This document shows positions 19,047-30,631 of a DNA stretch of 64,000 nucleotides, piece after piece. The notes beneath the pieces are model-generated. The model was not told the DNA's origin. It ran no database searches and worked only from the letters and a program-made list of their open reading frames with translations. Position numbers and translations under genes: made by a program. Source of the DNA: Branchiostoma belcheri. Taxonomy: Eukaryota > Chordata > Leptocardii > Amphioxiformes > Branchiostomatidae. The stretch's first letter is position 1. Every line of letters starts with the position of its first letter. The stretch spans positions 1 through 64,000 of the forward strand of contig NW_017803908.1 of NCBI RefSeq assembly GCF_001625305.1, written 5' to 3'.

Positions 19047-21982
19047 CTACATGTTCTTTTCATTTTTACGGGCGATGATAGCCGCGGTACGTACTTTGAA
19101 AACGATCTTATCATCCACCAATGACGAATTGCGCAGACAGTACTCCAAGACTGCCGACCTCATCTTGGGATATTCGTAGACGTTCGACGTTTGCGTCAAG
19201 AAGTCGAGAAGCAGTCTTCCCGTCTCCGAGTCCTCCTTGTAGCACTCCGCGAGGTTGACGTCATGCTCGTCCTCTGCGATGACGTAACTGATGCCCATGG
19301 ATTCCAGCGACCTAGTGACGTCACTAGAAGTGCGAAGTGACGTCTGCAGACGATCGTTTTCATGCGGGAACCACTTCCACATTTCATGGTGCAGTTTCCC
19401 CACGCCTCTTTTGTCTGCAAAAGCATGTATATGTATGTGTTTATGATTTTCTATTCATCAAAACATGAAAATATAACAAGGACAGTGTAACGCTGCACTC
19501 AAGTTTACAACTTATATTAACAGCGCCACACAACAAAAAAGTACAATTAACATTTGAATATACAAAGTTGACATATCTGTGCGCCGTAGTCCCACCACCC
19601 CCAAGACATTAAAAAATATTAAATTAAATGCTAACAGAGCTATTTGAAAGATAAGATTACGTGGTAACCTCCTATATCTCATTGGCGGAAAAACATCCGC
19701 CAATCAGAGCTAGGAGAAGAATTTAGGCCTATTAACACGAACGTAGTATTTGGACTTCTATATCTAATTTACTGTTAGAAACAGTTTTGCGTTTATGATT
19801 GCGCTCAAAACTGTCACCCATTAGATCTAGAATATCAAATTAATTTGAACTAGAAAAGTGACATTTTTTTTTGCAAAGCAAATGCATGATGTTTACCTTC
19901 GGATATGGTCTGCTCTGTTAATTCTTTCTCAAACACATTCACATACATGTTTATGGTGACAAGAGTATAAATGCCTATTATGAAATTGCAACATTATGTA
20001 ACCCAACACCAGTTACTATGGTAACAGACGTCAACAAAAGAGGCCATTGGCCAGGTCAGAGGTTAGTGTTTGGAACAGAAGAAGAAGAAATGGAGCAAAA
20101 ACAACATGTTTTCCTTTGGTAAACATAAAAATGCTACCTTGTTTATCTAAAATTGTATCGTCATGATTTCTCAGCATACCCGATAGAAGCAACACAAACA
20201 GGTAGCCCCCATCGGCCAGTTGTTCCCACATGTTCCGCAAGGCGGCGTGGTGGTCCTCTACATGGTACAGAACCCGCACAGCATGGGCAAGATCGAACTT
20301 CGTACCATCGTAGTCGGAAAAGTATTCTTCCGCTGTCTGTTGGCGCCAGTTAAACTTCACTGCACCGAGGCTCGTGTCTTGTTGTACCATGGCCTAGAGG
20401 ATTATAATGTTTGACTTTATTTTCAAGCAAGAAACGCACCCCTGATGTTAACGGCTTTAAACCTCTACCGTTTCATTTTCTGAAGAACATTAGGGCCATT
20501 TGATTATATGGATGGCATTCTCTGGAAACCCCAAAACTGATGCGAGCTTTGAAGTTTTGCAAAAAGAAAAGTTGCTTTTATAAGGAAATGTACCTGGTGA
20601 TGAAGGTTGTACAAATGACACAGAGTATGGTATGGAAAATAATCTACTCTTCAAATTAATTTCTTTACATTCTCGTCTTTTTCGTTTGATTTTGGCATTC
20701 TACGACATATTGATATTGTTTTCAAATATATTTTTTCTGTATGTGTTTGCTCATTTTGCATCTGTTTTGTACGATTTACAGTATGGTTGAAAACTTTTTT
20801 TTTAAACGGCCGAAAATTCATGCGCGCGCTGATGTCATTCATATAATGAAATCAACATGGCCTAACTAGTCCTTTATGAATAGCAAAAGCATAAAAAATT
20901 GCTCTTGGATTGGGTAAATTTATAGCTATTCAATTTCCTGATGTTTGTAAAGCTGATATAGGTTTGGAACTAAACTCAACTAGTCAACAAATATCGAAAT
21001 GGGGATATACCTTAAAATCTTGCAGCATTTCTCCCGAGGGTTCCACGACTCGGCTGTACACGCTAGTTTGACTTTGCATGATCTTCCTCAAGATAACGCT
21101 GTCCGCTTCTCCTGTAAATAATGATATCCGAAAATAATTCCATCAGGTTGTATCGTCATGATTTCAAAATTTTACATAGGATATTAAGATTTACAAAAAC
21201 AATTGTCTTTACTTTATTTGCATATCAATCAATAGTTTGTGCATTTCACCTCTGGTCTCTCAGTCACTGACGAAAGCTAGTGGATACTAGCTGAAACGTC
21301 TGACGTTTTCAAAATCATATCCAGTTGCTTGAGTAACTGCTTTTTGGCTTATCGTATTACCCGGATGTCTAACCTTCATCGACGTATATTGGGATTTACA
21401 CTTACTAAAAAATATAGACACAACCAGAAATTCTCCCTAACTTGTCTATTAGACAACTCCATTGTAGTTTCTGACTAGACGGGGGATATATATATATATA
21501 TATATATATATTGTGTTCTCGCCGCAAAAGCGCCACCTACATCGGCTATATATAGCGGCAAGAAGCAGAACTCTAGTCAGAAGGTGTCCGATACATGTAG
21601 ACATCGACACGTAAGCAAGGTAGGTAGACTCCCTGGTTGTGGACTAGAAAATCCCGAATTATATGTTTCTGAGGTTCCCATTCTGGGAAAGCCGTCCAGT
21701 GCACTAGTGTGTTAGTTCGTTATCTGACAGCTATATAATACATACACGTTATGTTACAATATGTACAACCACACTGCCAAGTATCTCACCTGATCCACTC
21801 CCAATACTGAGTACACGGATATTTGTCCCCTCTCGACGAGGAGTTGGTATCGGGATGGTCTTCCCCAAAAATTCCTCGTTGAAACGTTGACGTGTAGTCC
21901 CGACAAACGCACCCTTTGTCACCTTATAAGCGGCCGCCCATCGCACAGGGGAGTCTTTGATCAGCCTCCCGACTCTTAGCAT
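19047..21982 (-). CDS. HNMT-like: Histamine N-methyltransferase-like, four coding exons
   Basis: Coding exons are 21790-21982, 21011-21111, 20138-20393 and 19047-19414 (193, 101, 256 and 368 bases, phases 1/0/1, stop TAG), giving 305 residues against about 292 for vertebrate HNMT. Class I SAM-methyltransferase motifs are RVLSIGSGSGEAD (motif I), YSRVVEPSGEMLQDFK (post-I acidic region), FDLAHAVRVLYHVED, a GGYLFVLLLSG strand and RLLLDFLTQTSNV near the C-terminus. All have direct counterparts in HNMT. The start is the first ATG after a good acceptor (TTGTTCAG at 21987), so a 5' noncoding exon probably lies upstream. The second exon is short and lacks a Met, so is easily missed. The substrate (histamine or another small amine) is inferred; HNMT-like genes may be expanded in this lineage. 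Confidence 0.87.
21200..21385 (+). mobile_element. Solo terminal repeat of a Penelope-like element
   Basis: It matches the terminal repeats at 52874 and 53860: TTTGCATATCAATCAATAG, CAGTCACTGACGAAAGC, then GTTGCTTGAGTAACTGC and the CATCGACGTA end. No ORF remains. It lies in the first intron of the HNMT-like gene in antisense orientation to it. Confidence 0.7.
21263..21304 (+). ncRNA. Hammerhead-ribozyme-like motif in Penelope repeat
   Basis: The core reads CTGACGA (21267-21273), then a stem II of AGCTAGT/ACTAGCT with a GGAT loop, then GAAAC, then GTC as the cleavage triplet. Stem I is GTCA (21263) with TGAC (21301-21304). The layout is type I with an extremely short helix III. Hammerheads in Penelope-like elements are established; activity of this copy is inferred. 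Confidence 0.6.
21478..21665 (+). mobile_element. Second Penelope-type terminal repeat, decayed
   Basis: A (AT)n run is followed by GCAGAACTCTAGTCAGAAGG, GGTGTC, CACGTAAGCAAGG and GGTTGTG, parallel to the element at 62474-62641. The hammerhead CTGANGA box is lost in this copy. Confidence 0.5.
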
Positions 21983-22074
21983 TGTCCTGAACAAGAAATC
22001 ATAGATTTCATACTTCCGGGATTTCAGATTCAGATTTTATTGAATTTCGACTGACATGTAATATGTCATATGAC

Positions 22075-22226
22075 AGGTCAAACGGGCGGTATTTTATCGC
22101 TAATGATACAGATACATGTAGGATTTTATGCTATCCATATGTCGAGTATTTACAACTTACAAATGGATAGCATAAAATCCTACATATATCTGTATCATTA
22201 GCGATAAAATACCGCCCGTTTGACCT
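22075..22226. repeat. Near-perfect 152-base hairpin
   Basis: AGGTCAAACGGGCGGTATTT at 22075 is answered by AAATACCGCCCGTTTGACCT ending at 22226. The arms are about 64 bases and the loop about 24 bases. The near-perfect arms imply a recent foldback element; it lies just upstream of the HNMT-like coding start. Confidence 0.85.
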
Positions 22227-23507
22227 AGATTTCGCTCTGCGCCTTCCTAGGAGTGGATTTGCAACCCCTCACGCCGTGGACGGTTTAAAAAATGTCAGTA
22301 CTAGAATTGTCTTTATAATTTACTCGGATATAGTCAAGGTTTGAGTCATTCTGCCAGCATCAGCCATTTCTGCTGAAAATTTTTTGTCTATGGGATTATC
22401 CTACGCGAAAATGACCAATTTTGTGCATTATTTTTTGGAGGGAAAATAATGTTTTCCGTTGATTTTATAATAATGTTTTCCGTTGATTTTATCAAACTTA
22501 AATAGGTTGAAGAAACCAAACTCCGCTTGTCTTGTAGCTGAGGAGATATCCTTTCGTCCCATATACAGTTATTCTCCTTCCGAATTATTCCACGGCAGAG
22601 ATGGTCGCTAGATTTGAGGATGTACAGCTTCGAATAGAAACGCCAAATAAACTGGGGTGCGCCCCCCCCCCCAGGGCACATCTAGTTCGCGACCTTATTA
22701 GTCCCGGACCAGCGAAACCCAAGTCACGTCACTCAATCCGTACCGACTGGTAACAAACACAGAAACAATTCGTCCCTGAATTATCTCTGAGTACTAATAG
22801 ATTGAGGACATACAGTACAGGCTTTTGTAATCTTGAGCGAAATGCTGCATGTCAATAGATTAATTATATAGCTAGGTTACGTGACAAAATATCTCAAACT
22901 GTACGAAGACAAGCTTTTAGAAAACAACAATATGGTTGAATTCACCTTTCTAAGCCTTCGTCCGTCCGTAAAATATAAGATCAAGACGTGGATGGCTGCG
23001 GTCAGTGACCTGCTAACCGGTAAAGTTCACTATGGGTTCAAGGGGAGACGTTCAACAATGTAAATATGACAACGTCGCTGTGACGTTTTTAACCAAAATT
23101 ACGTAGCAAAAAAAGAAGTTAAAGATTTGTCAGTAAGTATGTATTTAAAAGTAAACGAACTGCTTTAACATTAAAAGCGTACAGAGTAACAAAAGACGAA
23201 TAATGTGTTGGCTTTTATATTATTCGCCCCTAGTCCAGGAATCCAATGGTCCGTTCCTATGCCCTTTCATGGAGTTCAACGGTCAAGGTCAGGGGTTTAT
23301 CAGGCCATGCTCAGGCGGCTGCCACATACGGCTGGGTGTGCCATAGGACACTCTTTTCGTTCATGAAATTCCAGAAGAGGACGAGAGCCACCACTTGCAT
23401 CCTTGCGGTCAAGAATATTGAACAGCAGCTTGTTCTGGAACTGCTGGCATTGTAAATTTGTAGTACATAGCGACTTTAGAAAAAAAATTACGACAAGCGA
23501 ATTCATT

Positions 23508-23945
23508 AACCGTATCTAGACCGGGGGGAGGGGGGCTAAAAGTGCCCGCGCCAACTTTGATGTCACATAGCGTCTGAACGGCTCGCGCTAGAATAGCCAA
23601 ACTTGGTGACTGTTCCTAGAACATTTTTGGCAACAATTCTGTATCATTGGACTAAGATAATGATTTTTTGTGTTGCCATGGCAACGGGTTTCTGACAAAC
23701 ATTTTTTTTGCTAAATTTAGTAATTTTCGTTTCAACAATAGAATTTTATGGGTTTTATGTTAAGTTACACATGGTTTCTAATATGAATAATATCCTATAT
23801 AATTTTTTGTAAATTTCGTCATTAAAAGCATAATTTATGCTAATTTGATGACGTCATTGGCCAAAATCCAAGATGGCGGACCATATACTATTAGAACAGG
23901 TATTTACAGGTTATTTTCCTCAAAATTTCATCAATACTTTAAATT
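23508..23945. mobile_element. Truncated copy of the 18068 TIR element
   Basis: It starts with TCTAGACCGGGGGGAGGGGG and shares GTCTGAACGGCT, TTGGCAACAATTCT and GCCAAAATCCAAGATGGC with 18068-18942. The right part and terminus are missing; a LINE fragment follows. Confidence 0.65.
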
Positions 23946-23949
23946 ATGG

Positions 23950-24225
23950 TGTCGTACAGGTGTATAGTGCACTTTACAATAACATTGGGAAGGTCATTTA
24001 CATATAGACAAAACAATAGTGGGCCCAAGATACTTCCCTAGGGTACGCCGCAAGTGACCCGAGCTTTCTTGGAGTATTGGCCTTGAAGCTGTGTGCACTG
24101 GAAGCGGTCTGTAAGATACGATGTAAAGCATTTTTAGTGTCACTGTCGAAGCCCAACTTATCGAGTTTTCTCAGCAAAATGTCATAGTTTACCGTGTCAA
24201 AAGCTTTTCTTAAATCCAAGAAAAT
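23950..24225 (-). mobile_element. LINE reverse-transcriptase fragment
   Basis: The minus strand encodes MDLRKAFDTVNYDILLRKLD and KLGFDSDTKNALHRIL, then decays. D-L-x-K-A-F-D-T-V is RT motif A of non-LTR elements. It is short, frame-broken and inactive. Confidence 0.8.
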
Positions 24226-24400
24226 ATTCCAAAAAGCAGTTACTCAAGCAACTGGATATGATTTTGAAAACGTCAAATGTCAAACGTCATGACGAAAACG
24301 TCAAAATCATAATTCAAATTCAAAATCATATCCAGTTGCTTGAGTAACTGCTTTTTGGCGTATCGTATTACCTGGATGTCTAACCTTCATCGACGTAACA
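24226..24400. mobile_element. Rearranged Penelope terminal repeats
   Basis: An inverted pair of the AGCAGTTACTCAAGCAACTGG / CAGTTGCTTGAGTAACTGC ends sits around a short centre, the inner hammerhead part having been deleted. It abuts the LINE fragment. Confidence 0.6.
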
Positions 24401-24913
24401 AGAAAATATTGATATTGCTTTACAAACATGCGTCGCGCAATTCGTACAAGCGAAATTCTGTAAAACTTCGGGTATTCATTGCATCATAATCTATTGGAAA
24501 ATATAGCACTCCCTTCTGGCCTTTAGTACTTCTTTAACATCATTTTCCGGGTCATTTTTTGTTGTGTGGCAATGTTTTGCTGACAACTAATGGAGATAAA
24601 TACAACATTTTCATACAACATTACCTTCGCGAAGAAGGTCGCCTAAAATAGAATAAAATAGAATGGTAAAATCGCATTCTTTGTCATCGGACAACTCCTG
24701 GTATGTAGGCGGATATATCTAAGATGATATTTTTTTCAAATAATTGATGATCATTTACAATACGCGTGCAGTTTTAAAGGTTATACTACTCTTGTATTAG
24801 CTCTTGGTACTCTACTTGTTCTATTACTAGCTAATATACTTGATGTTGTTTCGTTTGTTTTCGTACTCACAGTTGAAGTGTTACATGTGCTATATTTTAT
24901 ACGAATACAGAAA

Positions 24914-25891
24914 ATGGACTCAACGAAGCCTGAGTTCTATTCTCAGAACAGCTCCCTTCAGCACGACCTCGGAGTTGAGCTGCTGCAGCAGTACATGAGG
25001 TGGGAGGAGGGCGACACAGTTTTGGACGCCGGATGTGGCACTGGGGAAATCTGCAAGTACATCTCCCAACAGCCAGGGGTCGCTTCTGTATGGGGCTTAG
25101 ATGTGTCACCTGACTTTGTTAGGTACAATGTATTTTCTTACATACACGGTCTTTTTATAAAAAAATGTATATTTCTAGAATATTACAATTGCAGTGTTGT
25201 TCATACCCTGGGAATCTCAAAATCTTTGGAATTCTTGTACCCCAAATTGGGTTTGTGGATTTCCAGTAACACCTTATAGATCAAATGCGATATTTTACTA
25301 AATATGGGTTTCCTGTTTCACAGGTATGCCAGTCAACACAACTCCTCCCCAAACGTGCTCTATGACGTGTCTGATATCTCTGATGCGTCCACCATAAAGC
25401 CAGAGTTACAAGGCACCTTCAGTAAGGTAGTTTCTCTCCAAGTGTTACACTGGGTCCAAGACAAGGCTGCAGCGCTTAAAGTGCTGCATTCTTGCCTGAA
25501 ACCGCGTGGAGAAATCTTATTGTGGTTCTGTACTGATGTGAGCAAGATCTGCCAAATCAGCCCGGGTTTGGCTTCCCACCCCAAGTGGAAAAACTACTTA
25601 AAGGACTTTCAACCGAATTTGTTTCCATGGCCTTCCAGCGATATCGTGAAGGAACGACATAGTAGCCACCTTCTGGAGGAGTGCGGTTTCGAAGTCCTCT
25701 CCTGTCATCTCAAAAAACTGCAGTACTCTTTCACCTGTCAGGAGCAATGGAAGAAATCGATGAGTGCTCTATTACGCCATCTTTGCTACATACCAGAAGA
25801 CAAACACGAGGAATTCTTGAATGACGCCGAGAAGATGGCACGAGATGTCCGACTTTTGTCAGGCGATTTCAAAATTACCGATGGGTTTTAG
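24914..25891 (+). CDS. JHAMT-like SAM-dependent methyltransferase, two coding exons
   Basis: Exons 24914-25122 and 25324-25891 (donor TTAG|GTACAA, acceptor TTTCACAG, phase 2) encode 258 residues. Residues 1-25 carry the F-Y-x-x-N-S-x-x-Q-H start. DTVLDAGCGTGEICKYI is SAM motif I, VWGLDVSPDFV follows, and FSKVVSLQVLHWVQDKAAAL and GEILLWFCTD are motifs II/III. The overall pattern resembles juvenile hormone acid O-methyltransferase relatives found widely in invertebrates; the substrate here is unknown, and a juvenile-hormone role is not implied in a chordate. The ATG follows an acceptor-like ATACAG at 24910, so a 5' noncoding exon is likely. A possible AATAAA lies at 26209-26214. It is divergently oriented to the HNMT-like gene 2.9 kb away. 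Confidence 0.85.
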
Positions 25892-26060
25892 ATTATTCAT
25901 GCTCAAAAGCTGTAATTCAATACCCTTGACAGTGAGTTTGTGAAACAAAACGGGATGAAAGACCAAGCCAATGGATGTGTTTTGTAACATCAATAATATT
26001 TTTCTGTCATGTACAGTCATGGAGGTAAAAAAACCGCACAATCTATACGGGACTCAGTCC

Positions 26061-26160
26061 TGTCTGACGAATCCCTACACTACCCTGCCATAGCTGTCTG
26101 ATTGTTGACTTAGAATCTGAAGGTTCTGGGTTCGAATCCTTTTCAGACCCCAGTAGAGTG
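26061..26160 (+). mobile_element. tRNA-like SINE head fragment
   Basis: GGTTCTGGGTTCGAATCC is a B-box within a degraded tRNA-like stretch. The cloverleaf cannot be completed, so this is a SINE relic rather than a tRNA gene. Confidence 0.4.
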
Positions 26161-26219
26161 CATCTACTTTCTTACTAAACCGAGGTTAAAACCACAGTAC
26201 CGCGACCTAATAAATTTGC

Positions 26220-28380
26220 TAATGTTTAACTTTAATGGGTAATTATGTAAATAAGGTCTTCGTTTAAATATACCATTGTTGTCAGATGATGCCTTTTTCT
26301 ACTATACAGTTAGTTCACAGTTTGGGATTCCAGTTTGTCCATTTTAACAAATGCTAAAATGTTCAATACATAGGCAGTTGATGATAATTCTTTACAACTG
26401 ATTGAAAGTATAATATTTAAGTATGAAGAGTTGTGAAATATGATGATAACTTTCATGAATATTCATGGTAAAATTTTCTTTCTGCAGATTCTGTGTAGAA
26501 ATCTGCAGAATTAGGATTTTCTGTGGTAGTAATAACTTAAGGAAGATTTTTTTCCTGCAGGTAAATTCCTGTAAAAATAATCCCTTCACTTTGATGTAGT
26601 ACATGTTATAATATATTTAATTTCTTTTGTATGTCATGGTGGCTGTTTCCACTGAATGAAAACCATTTGTACAATGACTGGAAACTTTATTTTTATAGCT
26701 TCACCACGTAGTTGTGTAGTAAAACATATTTCTTTCGTGTTCCTTCTCCTGCCATTTCTTCAAATGGATTCCACTCTGCCATTTTCAGCCAAATGACCTA
26801 AAATTCGGCATGGAGGCAGAGTAGGCAAATACCCCAGAGGTTTTTATTCTTTTTAAATTTATAAAAAATTTCATTTAAAACAAGCCCTTTCTTTGTTTTA
26901 TTTGGGTTTGGGGCCATTTTCTGAAATTTGATACGGGGATACCTTGAAATAAGGCAATATGTCTACAGAACTTCATTCACGCTTTTAACATACACCACTT
27001 TTTTTTGCTATTTTCAGACAAAAAAAAATTATTTTTTTTTAAATCCTGTGTCCTAATATCAAATCTGAATGACCTGATGTCCCAAAAATGTCATCCGTGC
27101 CTTTGACATACATGTACACCACTTGAAAATTGTGTAAAATGGGGCTTTTTCCAGACCTAAGCTCTAATATTAAATGACCTGTTAATATAAAATAATATTA
27201 AATAAACCAAATGACCTGAAATTTGGTATGGGAGATCCTTGGATACAAGCCCACAGAACTTTATTCACCGCGATCTGTCAACCAGTTCTTTAATTACCCT
27301 CAGCATATTCCCATTATAGACCCCAAGGAACGTGGTGTAGGTATGATGGGTGATGTTTTACATAATTAATGGTAATTATGTAAATACAGGTCTAATTTGC
27401 ACAATCAATGAGGAAATTCTATGAATTTGCTTTGAATCCGTTTAATGACAAGACTATTCAAATTTGTGACATATGTAATTGAAAGCAAGAGGAGCATCAG
27501 CATATATATATAATTTGCATAATTCAAACGGAAAGCTATAATTTCATAGTGGTAATATTTATAACTCAATGTAAACGTTAATATCAATTGGCAAAAGTAC
27601 GGGGAAATGGAACTCTAGTTGATATATTGTTCAGGGTAAAGGATTTAGGCCCTCTGAATATTGATTTTGCATGTTGTTTCCACTCCACTATCGTTCATTT
27701 TACTGATACTTCATGTTCATTAATACTTTTCTTTAAATTTTGAGATTTGGAAATTATCAGATAAGGTGTGATTTTCACTATGATTTTGCATAAACGCATT
27801 AAAAATTATAGTCCAAGAACCAAAAGTCTCTCGAAGTTTAAATAATTATTTTTTTCACATTTGTCATCTAATCACAAACAACAAATTGGGTAACGAAAGA
27901 AGGAACTGTGCAGGTGTTGTGGTGACAACTTCTTCATGACTAGAACCAAGCCTCACAATTGACATAATATATACAGCCATGTAAACTATGTAAATTAGCC
28001 GCTTAAGCTGTTTCAAGAATTGTTAGAAGAATTATAATCATCTTTAAAGATATCTCTTAAACATCCCCAAACTATACTATGTTTGCTGACAATTATCCAT
28101 ATATCAACATACATCTCTCTTCTTGGTACTTTGTACTAGCTTGGATCCATCCTTATGCATATTTACAAAATGTATATCCAATTTCATTTGACCCAGCCCG
28201 GCAAATATGCCTTGCACAATACGACAAATATAATCACTACTACGGGTTACAGATTTTTTAATTACTAATATCAAGATGTAATCTTCAGTAATAGTATTTA
28301 CCAACAGTAAAGGCATTAGATTTCCTACAATAGTTTTTATTAACCTTATACCGGCGTTCTAACCCCATAACCAACAAAAA
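26220..28380. other. Intergenic repeats, no gene seen
   Basis: The stretch is AT-rich. 27360-27560 belongs to the ATGCAAAT/TAATTAATG family also at 6900. 26760-27240 contains repeated CAAATGACCTGAAATT(C/T)GG-like phrases, a diverged internal repeat. No exon-like ORF is seen on either strand. Confidence 0.4.
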
Positions 28381-28429
28381 TCTGGTGCTTAAGGGTACCT
28401 TAGCGGACTGAAAGTTAAATATTTCTCAA

Positions 28430-28812
28430 ATATGGATGGAGAGCGAGAAAAGGTCTGGCCAGCCTTTAGAGGTTCTCAGCCCAGCATGACATACTATTTA
28501 TCATGCAAGTGATCATGGACGCTCTCGTAGGAACAAGAACACTATATCCATCCCCCCAGCCAGAACAAAAAGACTCCAGAACTCGTTCCTACATCAGTCT
28601 ATCAGACTGTACAACCAGACTGTGTAAACGTGTCATATCTGGGATGCCCTGTTGATTTAATGTATATATTTTAATAGTATGTATATATGTGTAATATATG
28701 TTATGTACCTTATCTTGCTGTTATTGCTGTAAATACCAATGCCATTCAGGCAACACATATTTTTGTATGTCTGCAACGTTGGTATGAAATAAAGAATTGA
28801 ATTGAATTGAAA
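28430..28812 (+). mobile_element. LINE 3' end with (TTGAA)n tail
   Basis: The final coding part (around 28520-28625) has NKNTISIPPARTKRLQNSF-like sequence in broken frame, typical of RT C-termini. A 3' UTR and AATAAAGAATTGAATTGA tail follow. It is 5' truncated. Confidence 0.6.
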
Positions 28813-29061
28813 ATTTCTATAACATATCAAGTAAACATGTTATATACACATGTACATCGTAAAACAACAAATCATTAATTAAACATATTCCACTTTTAGA
28901 GAGGTCAGCAAATTACTTTAGACTTAATGCTTAGGTGTTTAAATCCCTTACACACTGATAATAAATATAACAATAAAAGTATCTGAGTACATTAATCCAT
29001 TCTAGCCATTTCCCTATATATGTCACATGAGTGTGTTTTCAGTACAACATGTACATCATTA

Positions 29062-29429
29062 GGCCACACCAATTTAATTCGTTGCCTCTCAGATCGCCCT
29101 TTTCATTTTCTTCTGAGTTGCAAAAAAGAAATCTTTTTTGTCCGAAATTAACTGCAAAATGCTCAATGAAGATTATTTTGGCCCGAACGGTTGAAGAAAG
29201 TCATTTTCTTCTTAGTTCATGAAGTTTTTCAATGTAACCATGCAATTTTGTTTCATTAAAAGTTCAAAATACATTGTTTTAATTATAAACCAGCCTGGTA
29301 TGTTTACTTCATGGGTCATATTGTAACATTTTCGGCTATCATGGGGTGACTTTGCCTGTTTTTTTTGCCCTGTCGCTTCATATTTTTTCTGAAAAAATCC
29401 GAGAAACAACACATTAAATTGGTGTGGAC
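29062..29429. mobile_element. MITE, GGCCACACCAA family
   Basis: Termini GGCCACACCAATTTAATTCG and ATTAAATTGGTGTGGAC are inverted. A close relative is at 46985-47351. Noncoding. Confidence 0.65.
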
Positions 29430-29676
29430 TAAGTTGTAATGAAATTATATTGTTTCATGTACTATCTCTTATATTACTACCGATGATGATCTCTACTCTG
29501 TACAATACAACACAACTAATCAAACAAAACGTTCAAAAAAGTTCAAAAAACATTTGGTTCATCACATCTGTCATTACTTTACCATTTACAGAGGCACGTC
29601 ATTTGCTGTATGATTCATTGGTTGAACATCACGCTTGTTTATTACGTGTTCTTTTGATTGCATGTCTTTTGGTTTA

Positions 29677-30079
29677 GGCCACAGCAAGTAATTCTTATGG
29701 AGGACATCATCGCGCACATTCATTTATGCCTGATTTTGGAAAAAAAATTGTTGCCATCTGACAATCGTAAGCATGCCGAAAATGGGCAAATATGTCCGTT
29801 GCCATGCCGGAAGGTGGATGGCAGATAACTATGAAGAGAGGAGACAAGAAAAGGCTCCGATTTAATGTTTTGTTTCTTACTTTGATGCAGTGATCTGTGA
29901 TGCTGAATGTGTATATGTGATGTTCTCACTGATTGAAAACTATTTGTACAATGATTGAGTCAAAATTTCAAAATGTAGGAACCTTGTTTTTTTCGGCCCG
30001 TCTTGTTTTTTCTCGCCCACTCGCATTAGATTTGGAGTCTCATGGAGGATGTCATCCATAAAGTTTACTTGCTGTAGCC
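29677..30079. mobile_element. MITE, GGCCACACCAA family, TTA target duplication
   Basis: Left GGCCACAGCAAGTA and right TTACTTGCTGTAGCC are inverted termini. They are bordered by TTA on both sides, the 3-base TWA duplication characteristic of PIF/Harbinger elements. It contains no transposase. Confidence 0.65.
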
Positions 30080-30631
30080 TTAATGATTGTGTCTCGCTAT
30101 TATCAAAAAGCCTCCTTAGGAGCTTTTAGAATGTGATCTCATTTGTAATTATTACATTTTGTGCAACGAGCAACTTGGATTGTTAGTGGTTAGGTTACTC
30201 ATGCTTTTTAGGTAAAAGGTCCTTCTCACATTCTCTCACCTGTCGGTATATGGCAGTGGTCATTTTGTACCACACAAGGCCTGTACAGTAGGTTCTAAAA
30301 AAATTCATCCATTAAATTAAGTCCGTGTTGGCTTACAGAAAAAGGGTTATACAGATACAGGTCCCTTGCAAAAAGAAGGGGGTGAGAGAAACCCATCTTT
30401 AAGACAACATCTTTGTCTTTGTTGGTTGGCCCAATAGCCTAATCATTTAAAAGGATTGCCTTCAAGCTGAATTAGTAGGGTTTGGGTGGCGGTGGGCTCA
30501 AGTCGTCATATAAGTACTTATACGTAAGACTGCATGGCGGCCAGCCATGTGGTAGTTGATAGATATCTGACATGAAAGGATTTAGTGAATAGCCTGTGAC
30601 TGGTCCTGTCTTGTCTGATCGTTACTACTGG

